A stretch of DNA of 6,756 nt from an uncultured Prevotellaceae bacterium (lineage in GTDB: Bacteria > Bacteroidota > Bacteroidia > Bacteroidales > Bacteroidaceae). Shown piece by piece: positions 1 through 6,147 of this stretch. The DNA lies in NCBI GenBank assembly GCA_945827465.1, contig CALZOH010000175.1:1-6756 (forward strand), given 5' to 3'. The translations under genes and the position numbers were made by a program. Under the pieces are notes generated by a model. It made no database searches, was not told the origin of the DNA, and was given only the letters and a program-made list of their open reading frames with translations. Positions within the stretch are counted from its first letter, which is position 1. Every line of letters begins with the position of its first letter.

Positions 1-47
1 CTACACACTGCATATCGTCGGCAGCGTCAGATGTGTATAAGAGACAG
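1..47 (+). other. Illumina Nextera i5 adapter contamination at contig end
   Basis: These bases are synthetic. Bases 1-6 (CTACAC) match the end of the Illumina P5 arm. Bases 7-14 (ACTGCATA) sit exactly where the 8-base i5 index belongs and match, from memory, the Nextera index S506/N506. Bases 15-28 (TCGTCGGCAGCGTC) are the Nextera read-1 primer arm. Bases 29-47 (AGATGTGTATAAGAGACAG) are the 19-base Tn5 mosaic end. The order and junctions are exact, so genomic DNA begins at base 48. The stretch should be trimmed. It creates two artefacts: a false C-terminus (LSLIHI and a TGA at 27-29) on the leftmost minus-strand gene, and a plus-strand open frame beginning MYKRQ, a familiar adapter-derived peptide. 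It is not a natural transposon end. Confidence 0.98.
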
Positions 48-1100
48 CTCATACTTCGTTTCCAACTCACCCCAAGAGAAGTAGTCGCCCCGGTCGTAGC
101 AGGCGTGCAGCTCGCTATTCATGAGATCTTCTCTCACATTGCCGTAGGCGTCGTACCACTTGCCTTTTCTTTTCTTTTGGTCCGAAGCCGTCTCGGTGCC
201 CAAGTTGTGATTGGCCCAGATACATCCCGAAGGGAATCCCATGTCGACGCCGGCAGTCTTGTACGATACCAAGGGTTGGGCGTAGATCGAGACGTAGAGC
301 ATACCGTTTTCCTTCAGGTCGATGCGGGTCTGCCAGTAGGAGTAGGTATCGATTTCGTTTTTGCTCCCCTCACCACCTTCGTCCTCGACAGTCTGTTTCG
401 AGAGAGCTGTGCCATACACTTCCACACCGTCACCCGGTGGGTAGATGTAGCTGTAAGATTGAGATCCCTCTGGCTTGTACATCTTCGAGAGCTCAACAGG
501 TTTCTCCACCGTCAGGTCTGACGCTTCACCGTTGTAGAAGATCTTCATCAGGCTCATGGCGTGAGTGAACTTCAGTCGCAGCGTTGTGCCCGTTCGTTGG
601 GGAGTCTTGCACACCAAGAGGTCGGCCGCGTTGTACGTCTCTTGAGTGGACTGGTCGTTATAGAGTGTGAAGATGTCCGCCTTGTGTTTCTCAATGATGG
701 CATCTAACGACTGATAGCCGTTGTACTGGCTGTTGTAGGGCGCGTAGGCAAAGTAGGTGTAGTTCTCATCGTAATAGATGTCAGAAGCAATGATGTTATC
801 TCCTTCATCCGCCCGGTAGGCAAGTCCTGTTTTCTGCACTATAAAGCGGTAGTTGTTGATGACCACGTTTCCGCTTTTGTCCGTAACAATGATTCCGAGG
901 TCGTCGCCCGGAGCAAACGAAGTGATGACACCGCTGTTGACCGAAGCCCTGGTCGCCACGTCGTCAACATCCTGGTTGTAGGCCGCCACGTCGACCCGAA
1001 TCTCCAGCGGCGTACCCTGCTGCGGCTCATCCGTTAGGGAGTCGGAGGTGCAGGAGGCCAAGCATATCCATGTCAGAAGCAATAGAATCTTTCTCATCAT
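48..1100 (-). CDS. Fimbrillin family lipoprotein with start of a FISUMP-like C-terminal domain, 3' truncated
   Basis: This is the last visible gene of the pilus operon; 351 genuine residues are present. Residues 1-17 form a lipoprotein signal with lipobox LASC and lipidated Cys17. A candidate Arg-protease site follows in VATRAS (Arg51). Fimbrillin-like features are the aromatic YTYFAYAPY at about 114-122 and LKFTHAMSLMKI at about 176-187, the usual F-H-A-K/M strand. From about residue 285 the chain changes to VDMGFPSG, IWANHNLG and GDYFSWGE, the opening motifs of FISUMP-type (Fibrobacter succinogenes major paralogous) domains. A roughly 35-residue Lys/Arg-rich segment separates the last two motifs. 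The rest of the domain is lost at the adapter junction. The start is ATG at 1100, with a second ATG directly after it, one base downstream of the preceding stop, so translational coupling is likely. Tip or accessory pilin is inferred from the C-terminal domain and its distal place in the operon. Confidence 0.82.
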
Positions 1101-1101
1101 C

Positions 1102-2907
1102 TTAATTCGTCTTTTCTTTTAACAGCACGGGGCGGATGGCATATCCGTTGTATCTCTCGCGCTCTTCCATCTTTTGAACGGTCATGTGACCATTACCGGA
1201 ACCTTCTTCCGTGTAGTAGGTGGTCTCGAAAGCCCATGACTTTGCCCTTGCTCCCGCATCGCTGCTGCATGGGGTGGACGTCCAATACTGGCATCTCGCC
1301 TTGTTGACTTTCGTATAAGTGCCGGTCGATTCGTCCAGGCCGGAATAGCCGGTGATGGGGAAGTAGATCAACCCGACGAGTTGACCGGCTTCATCTCGCT
1401 TGGTCACCTCCCACACCGAGGCATCGAAGTCGAGGTTATCCTCTGATTCGGTATCCTCAGAGACTTTCTTCACGGTTTTCCATTTCCAGTTGCACTTTGT
1501 GAGGATGTCATCCCACATCTCTTTGGTGGGCATGCACCACAGCCAGTAGCCATTGCCAAGATAGGCTTTGACGGCGTCGTCAGCCGTATTATGGATGTCG
1601 GTGCTGGCCGTTCCCTTATAGCCGGAGGGGGAGTAGCTCGAGGCTGTTTTCTTTGTCACCTCGCCCCAGGCATAGTGATAACCCGTTTCGATGGGTTCCA
1701 TGGCGCCGAGATTGCAGGTGGCCCAAAGCACCTCGTAGTCTTTCCCCTCGATGGTAGCGCTCATGCCGAGGCTCACAAACACCATTTGGGCCGATTCCTG
1801 ACCCGTCTGGTCCCATACGGCATCGGGCGAAACCATGACGTTGAGCGATTCGGCGTTGTCGACGTTATAGGTGGTGCACTGCGCAATGTCTATCGTGTTC
1901 AGGCGAATCTCTTTTTCCTCCAGCGTGAAATTGAAGGTATAGATCTTACCTGCCTCGAACTTATGGTTTGTGATGACGTCTGAGTTGAGTCGTAGCTGAT
2001 AAGTCAGGTAGTTGGTGTCGATGGTGAACTTCAACGGTACTTGGTTGAAGTCGCCGTCGAGAGGGAAGCACAGGTTGTAGAAGATGCCTGTTTGCTGTTT
2101 GGGTATCGTGACCGATTGAATCTCGGTGGTGAGTCGGCTGTAGTAGCCGGTCTTGTCGGTCTGTTCTGCCACGCTGCCATCGGAGAATCGGAGCACGTTG
2201 GGGAAGATGGGCGTATTGTCGTCGGCTTCCATCTTCACCTTCGTGATGATGATGTCGGAGGTGATGTGGTTGGTGATATTGAAGCGGATGATGGCGCAGG
2301 CGGAGTTGAAATGCGAGGTTTTGGCAACGACGTCGTTGGCATCGACCGACTGCAGCGTGGTGGAGGTGTATACGTAGGAATACTCCGAGAGCGATGTGAG
2401 GTCGTTGGTGAGTTGGCCGTAGGAGAATGTGGAGGGTAGGGACATATCGACCGTGACGGCTGACGCACTATGGCTGACGGTGGTGTGCTCGTTGATGGGG
2501 TGGAAGCAGTACATCTCATCGCCTGCGGCTACAGGAAAGACGTAGGCATCGCTCACGACTTCAAGTTTCACGCCATTGACGGTTTTTAGCTTGATTTTGG
2601 ACTTCTCCGCATCGACGGTTTCAAAATGGGTGCTGGAGTAGTATTCGGCTGCTGAGTTCATCGACTCGTAGAATGGTACGTACTGACTGCCATGCTTGAT
2701 GGCGGTCAGCATATTGGTGTTGCTCTCGTCCCAGATGTAGTTTACTACTTTGTTTTCAGTGTCGGTTTGGTCGTTCCAGTTGCTCCTTGTCGGGGTGTCG
2801 GCAAAGGAGATGTTCAGCCGTTGCACGGAGTTTTGATCGGCGCCCTGTTCTTCAGCGCAGGAGGAGAGCAATAGGAACGTAATTAAGATAGGACAGATGA
2901 ATTTCAT
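1102..2907 (-). CDS. Fimbrillin-like lipoprotein with C-terminal FISUMP-like domain, candidate pilus tip protein
   Basis: This is a complete 601-residue protein. Residues 1-17 are a lipoprotein signal ending LLSSC (Cys17), and ADTPTRSNW holds a possible Arg-protease site at Arg41. Residues of about 30-330 look like a fimbrillin fold: YVFPVAAGDEMYCFHP (122-137), SACAIIRFNIT (202-212) and EAGKIYTFNFTLE (318-330), the last resembling the common AGK-Y-F closing motif. A linker of about 45 residues leads to a FISUMP-like domain at about 375-595. Its visible marks are LWATCNLGA (394-402), HYAWGE (411-416), WCMPTKEMWDDIL (457-469), FPITGY (516-521), YWTST (541-545) and NGYAIRPV (587-594). Such domains are surface modules with a C-type-lectin-like look, but no ligand can be named. 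A globular domain after the fimbrillin part suits a terminal subunit. It starts 21 bases after the preceding stop and ends one base before the next ATG. Confidence 0.85.
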   Translation of the reverse strand: MKFICPILITFLLLSSCAEEQGADQNSVQRLNISFADTPTRSNWNDQTDTENKVVNYIWDESNTNMLTAIKHGSQYVPFYESMNSAAEYYSSTHFETVDAEKSKIKLKTVNGVKLEVVSDAYVFPVAAGDEMYCFHPINEHTTVSHSASAVTVDMSLPSTFSYGQLTNDLTSLSEYSYVYTSTTLQSVDANDVVAKTSHFNSACAIIRFNITNHITSDIIITKVKMEADDNTPIFPNVLRFSDGSVAEQTDKTGYYSRLTTEIQSVTIPKQQTGIFYNLCFPLDGDFNQVPLKFTIDTNYLTYQLRLNSDVITNHKFEAGKIYTFNFTLEEKEIRLNTIDIAQCTTYNVDNAESLNVMVSPDAVWDQTGQESAQMVFVSLGMSATIEGKDYEVLWATCNLGAMEPIETGYHYAWGEVTKKTASSYSPSGYKGTASTDIHNTADDAVKAYLGNGYWLWCMPTKEMWDDILTKCNWKWKTVKKVSEDTESEDNLDFDASVWEVTKRDEAGQLVGLIYFPITGYSGLDESTGTYTKVNKARCQYWTSTPCSSDAGARAKSWAFETTYYTEEGSGNGHMTVQKMEERERYNGYAIRPVLLKEKTN

Positions 2908-2928
2908 GCTTTGACTGTTTTCCGATGG

Positions 2929-3915
2929 TTATTCGGTCATGTCGTTGTTAGAGAATTCGCCTCCTGCGACGATGTCGTTGCAGTCGAAGTACTCCATTTC
3001 TTGCGAGATGACGTAGAGTAGTTTGGGTGTCTTTGCTTCTAAGGAGAAGATGTAGATGTAGTTCTTGCCGCTCTCCCAGTTCTGTTCGTTGACGAACTGT
3101 GCCGACTTCGGTTCGCCGTTGTCGTTGAGCGATACCGTCCAGACGTTGGTGTTGGTGGCGTCGGGTACGCAGTAGTAGGTGGTGGAAGAGAGCACTCTGC
3201 CGGTCGTGTTGGCCGGAATGGTTACATTGGTGAAGTCGAATCCCGCCTGACTCGTTGTCTTGTCGCTCAGCAGGGAGGTGGTGGTTGGCTGGGCAGTAGA
3301 CCAATCGTAAGTGTAGGTGATGTCGGCCTCGGAGGTGATGGGGGAATCAGGGGTCAATAGAATGTCGGTTATCTGGGTTTCTGCCGACGTATTCTTTACG
3401 AAGGCCACGCATACCCGGCAGTGGGCATAACAGAAGCGCAGGTTGACGGTCTTGCCGAAGTCGTCCGAACTCCGCTCTATCTTCAGCGGTTCTGAAACCA
3501 TGGCGTAGTCTCCACCCTTGTTGTTCTTGAGATGAAGGGTCAAAGAGGTGGCATCGATCTTGGTGACTGATGCAATGGGTGCTCCCGCCAAGAAGCGATA
3601 GCGGTCGGTGTTATAGTCCCAATACATCAACTGTTGGCTCTCGGTGATGTACGACCAATTGTCGGTTACGAATTCCACTTCGTAGCCATCCATCACGACC
3701 TTCTGCATACTGCCTGTTTCTGAGACGGCATGTACCTTGAAGTTGTCGCGCATTCCCGTAGGGATATACGTCCTTGTGACGGGCAATGTCGGTTCGGCCG
3801 AAACCAAGATGGGTGAATATCCGGGGACATCTTCCCCGGATAATTCATCCATCTGATTGCAACTGTGCAGCAGCAACATGAAGGACAAGACAATTGTCGT
3901 ATAATGCAACTTCAC
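2929..3915 (-). CDS. Fimbrillin family lipoprotein, accessory pilus subunit, GTG start
   Basis: This is a 328-residue protein with a lipoprotein signal ending LLLHSC (Cys19). The start codon is GTG at 3913-3915. No in-frame ATG lies between it and the upstream stop 18 bases away, and the next Met (codon 13) would destroy the signal peptide. LPVTRTY holds a candidate Arg-protease site at Arg48. Fimbrillin-type motifs are LMYWDYNTDRYRFLAGAP (96-113), LRFCYAHCRVCVAF (159-172, in place of the usual F-H-A-K-V strand) and NWESGKNYIYIFSLE (279-293). The three closely spaced cysteines, 162, 166 and 169, are unusual for an exported pilin. The position right after the putative shaft gene corresponds to the accessory subunits of Porphyromonas fim and mfa operons, but no one-to-one match to FimC, FimD, Mfa3 or Mfa4 can be claimed. 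Confidence 0.82.
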   Translation of the reverse strand: MKLHYTTIVLSFMLLLHSCNQMDELSGEDVPGYSPILVSAEPTLPVTRTYIPTGMRDNFKVHAVSETGSMQKVVMDGYEVEFVTDNWSYITESQQLMYWDYNTDRYRFLAGAPIASVTKIDATSLTLHLKNNKGGDYAMVSEPLKIERSSDDFGKTVNLRFCYAHCRVCVAFVKNTSAETQITDILLTPDSPITSEADITYTYDWSTAQPTTTSLLSDKTTSQAGFDFTNVTIPANTTGRVLSSTTYYCVPDATNTNVWTVSLNDNGEPKSAQFVNEQNWESGKNYIYIFSLEAKTPKLLYVISQEMEYFDCNDIVAGGEFSNNDMTE

Positions 3916-3933
3916 GTAAATTCGTGTTACAGT
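3913..3933 (-). promoter_or_regulatory. Short A-rich leader and GTG start of the accessory fimbrillin gene
   Basis: On the minus strand the 18-base gap reads ACTGTAACACGAATTTAC and is followed by GTG. No purine-rich Shine-Dalgarno sequence is present. Bacteroidota genes commonly initiate from A/T-rich leaders without one, so its absence does not argue against the gene. The weak start may lower output relative to the shaft gene just upstream; that is inference. Confidence 0.4.
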
Positions 3934-5097
3934 TTAGAGGGTGATGGTAACGTTGACTTCTTCCCAATCAACTACTTGATTAACTTTAAAGAGGATAGGT
4001 GTGAGAATCGGTTCACCATTATTTTTGTAACCAACGTTATTTTGCATTACAATCGTAAAATTGTATTTCTTACCGGCAATCAGTGCATCCAATATGTTTT
4101 CAGTATCTCCAACTTTACCTTTTAAAGGAATGTACATATCTGCATAATTACTATCATCACCCAGATAATAGGTAACAATATCCGTTCCATTATCAGATCT
4201 CCATACTTTACAGGTCAACTTGAGGCTAACCGAACCATTTCCTTCGACTGTTCCACTTGCAGAAGGAGCTGTTCCATCCCACAAAGATTTTCCTGTTCCG
4301 ATCACCTGATTCTGTGCTGTTCCAGTGTTGGTGGCAAAGAGATAACCATTTTTATTTAGCTTTGCAACAAGTGTAGCTTCTTTTGCTGAAGAACTAATTT
4401 TCTTAAGATCAGAAGAAAGATCAAATGCACGAGTCGTATTTGTTGCTGCAACGGTATAAGAAGCTACTCCGTCAGCACTTACATTGATTGTACCCTTTGT
4501 GGAGGTGTTGGTAAATTCTACTTTTTTTACTTCTACATTAATATTTCCATTTTCCACATTGCTACCATCGGCAATCTTAATCGTTACAGATTCAATCTTT
4601 GAGAACGCATGACGGAAGGTCAGAGGTAAACGATCTTTCTTGGCTTCGTTCTTGGCAACAGCAAAAAGCATATCCTGATCTTTGTCATCTTCTGTTTGGA
4701 AGGTCATCACAGGATCTTCAGTACCATCATTTTTAGATGCAAATGTTGTATTCGTTGATGTATAAGGGAAGAAAGCATAGAAGTCCATGTTTCCATTCGG
4801 CCAGAATCTCAGTTCTGTAGGAGTCTTATATTCCCATGAATCACCGTCCCAATACTGCTCTGTGGCTTTGGTAGCTGTTCCCAAATAGAGTTTATTACTA
4901 TAATATCCAACCACACCGAAGTTGTCATCCGTTATGTTGGCGTTTGTAACATCACCCGTTACTGCACGTGTCTTGGTGGGATAGGCACTGAAGGAGATGG
5001 CGTTTGTCTTGTCAACGAAGCCGTCTTCACTGATCTCATTGGTGCAACCGCTTAAAGCGAGCAGCGTTGCGCATGCGAATAAATAAATCTTTTTCAT
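3934..5097 (-). CDS. Fimbrillin family protein, probable major pilus shaft subunit
   Basis: This is a complete 387-residue protein. The lipoprotein signal is MKKIYLFACATLLALSGC with lipidated Cys18. AYPTKTRAV contains the candidate Arg-protease site (Arg44) whose cleavage in type V pilins frees the groove for strand exchange. Fimbrillin (Mfa-like) features follow in order: ELRFWPNGNMDFYAFFPY (95-112), LTFRHAFSKIESVTIKI (159-175), LIAGKKYNFTIVM (339-351) and a beta-rich tail VVDWEEVNVTITL that ends the protein and could serve as donor strand. Unlike the next two FISUMP-bearing pilins it has no extra C-terminal domain, which suits a polymerising subunit. It lies directly after the DUF5119 gene, where shaft genes are often found. 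Its base composition is clearly more AT-rich than its neighbours. The major-subunit role is inferred from order, architecture and composition. Confidence 0.88.
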   Translation of the reverse strand: MKKIYLFACATLLALSGCTNEISEDGFVDKTNAISFSAYPTKTRAVTGDVTNANITDDNFGVVGYYSNKLYLGTATKATEQYWDGDSWEYKTPTELRFWPNGNMDFYAFFPYTSTNTTFASKNDGTEDPVMTFQTEDDKDQDMLFAVAKNEAKKDRLPLTFRHAFSKIESVTIKIADGSNVENGNINVEVKKVEFTNTSTKGTINVSADGVASYTVAATNTTRAFDLSSDLKKISSSAKEATLVAKLNKNGYLFATNTGTAQNQVIGTGKSLWDGTAPSASGTVEGNGSVSLKLTCKVWRSDNGTDIVTYYLGDDSNYADMYIPLKGKVGDTENILDALIAGKKYNFTIVMQNNVGYKNNGEPILTPILFKVNQVVDWEEVNVTITL

Positions 5098-5115
5098 CTT
5101 TGATTTGGTATTTAA
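5098..5115 (-). promoter_or_regulatory. A-rich translation leader of the shaft fimbrillin gene
   Basis: The minus strand reads TTAAATACCAAATCAAAG immediately before the ATG at 5097. It has no Shine-Dalgarno match but is strongly A-rich, as is typical before well-expressed Bacteroidota genes. I searched this gap and the preceding 50 bases for a Bacteroides-type promoter (TTTG near -33, TAnnTTTG near -7) in the coding direction and found none, so the gene probably depends on upstream transcription. Confidence 0.4.
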
Positions 5116-6147
5116 TTACATTGTTATATTTTGCATAATGTCGTTCCAGGGGATGGTCTCGGGTACTAAACCTTCGGAGCTGGGGGGCGTGGGTTCGGTG
5201 GGCGGTAGCGTTACTTCCATGTCCACGTCGATGTCCAGGTCGAGGTCGCAGTCGATGGTGTGTTCTTCGAGCCATTTCTCAAACTGTGGGGTAACGTCTG
5301 CCTTTACGGTGTGGACGCTGTTGTCGACCAGCACGAAGTTGAGCGTTAACTCGAAGGGGATTCCCGTCTGGAGGTTATTTTCATTAAAGCTGAAACAGCT
5401 GAATGTCTGTGTGAGCAGGGCCTCGGTGTAGTCGCTGTTGCGATACTCGCGGTTGATGAGGTTGAAGGCATATACCACGTTCTCCTTGCTGGGGGTTTCG
5501 GTGGCGAGATTCACCGACTTGGACAGTCCCGACATATAGGAGGGCTGCATTCCGCGGCAGTAGTTCATGCCTTTTACATATACTCGGATGTTGATTTTCT
5601 TGGTCACCGGATGTTGCACGGTGTTGATTTCTTGCGTCACGATGTCGTTGAAGTATTCGTCGGGTCGGTCGTAGAAATACTCTTTGGTGGATGAGCCGAA
5701 TCGGACGTTGCGCAGGGAGGAGACGGTGAGGTAGTCGGGATGTTCCTTATAGACTGTGTCGACGTCGATGAAGGCACTGAAGTCCTCAAACCTTTGCTCG
5801 GTGTCGAAGTGGATGGCGGGCAGCTCTGCGCGGCTGTCGTTAATCACTATCAGGTGGTAGGTGCCCGGTTCGAGGCTCACGCGCGGTGACTGCCAGTTGG
5901 CGAAGGGCGGCAGTTCTGCCACCAGGCGGTGGGTGGCCGAGTCGAAGGCGAAGATGGTGACGCCGTTCAAGCGGTTGTCGGTGTCGGAACTCCTGCTGCT
6001 TGAGGAGAAGGCGGTCCGGCTCCAGTCGATGTTGAGCTGCACCTGATTGCGACTGCGCGCTTCATAATATAGATGGTCGCGCGTGCACGACAGAGCCATC
6101 ATCATGACGAGGCCCAGAAGTATGGAGATGCTGTTCCTACGGTTCAT
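5116..6147 (-). CDS. DUF5119 domain lipoprotein, candidate pilus anchor
   Basis: This is a 343-residue protein with the lipoprotein signal MNRRNSISILLGLVMMMALSC (Cys21), followed by CTRDHLYYEA and VQLNIDWS (36-43), the characteristic opening of DUF5119 proteins. Residues of about 60-103 (NGVTIFAFDS, then SLEPGTYHLIVIND) resemble the first beta-sandwich of FimB/Mfa2-type anchors. The C-terminal part has an alternating acidic strand, DCDLDLDIDVDMEV (299-312), then a Pro-rich stretch, PPTEPTPP (315-322). The start is ATG at 6147 inside the end of the preceding gene (11-base overlap, different frame), so translation is probably coupled. It lies just before the fimbrillin gene, whereas FimB and Mfa2 follow their shaft gene in Porphyromonas. 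An anchor or assembly role in the outer membrane is inferred from resemblance and synteny; DUF5119 itself has no proven function that I know of. Confidence 0.85.
   Translation of the reverse strand: MNRRNSISILLGLVMMMALSCTRDHLYYEARSRNQVQLNIDWSRTAFSSSSRSSDTDNRLNGVTIFAFDSATHRLVAELPPFANWQSPRVSLEPGTYHLIVINDSRAELPAIHFDTEQRFEDFSAFIDVDTVYKEHPDYLTVSSLRNVRFGSSTKEYFYDRPDEYFNDIVTQEINTVQHPVTKKINIRVYVKGMNYCRGMQPSYMSGLSKSVNLATETPSKENVVYAFNLINREYRNSDYTEALLTQTFSCFSFNENNLQTGIPFELTLNFVLVDNSVHTVKADVTPQFEKWLEEHTIDCDLDLDIDVDMEVTLPPTEPTPPSSEGLVPETIPWNDIMQNITM

Noticed and set aside
29..47. Possible natural Tn5/IS50 mosaic end
   Set aside because: It is flanked by the Illumina primer arm and an index-length spacer, so it is library adapter, not an insertion.
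33..521. Plus-strand open frame of 162 codons beginning MYKRQ
   Set aside because: It starts inside the adapter, and the rest is antisense to the truncated pilin gene.
2041..2439. Plus-strand Val/Gly-rich frame of 132 codons, and a similar one at 1591-1983
   Set aside because: Both are antisense to the 601-residue pilin, which has a signal peptide and family motifs. They show no signal or recognisable domain.
3916..3933. Possible terminator or attenuator after the shaft gene
   Set aside because: The 18-base gap contains no inverted repeat or T-run that would make a convincing hairpin terminator.
3865..4125. Small plus-strand frame across the junction of the two fimbrillin genes
   Set aside because: It is antisense to two well-supported genes and has no family motif or start context.
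5098..5150. Possible internal promoter before the shaft gene
   Set aside because: No TAnnTTTG-like -7 element exists in the coding direction. A TATATTTTG on the plus strand has the wrong spacing and direction.
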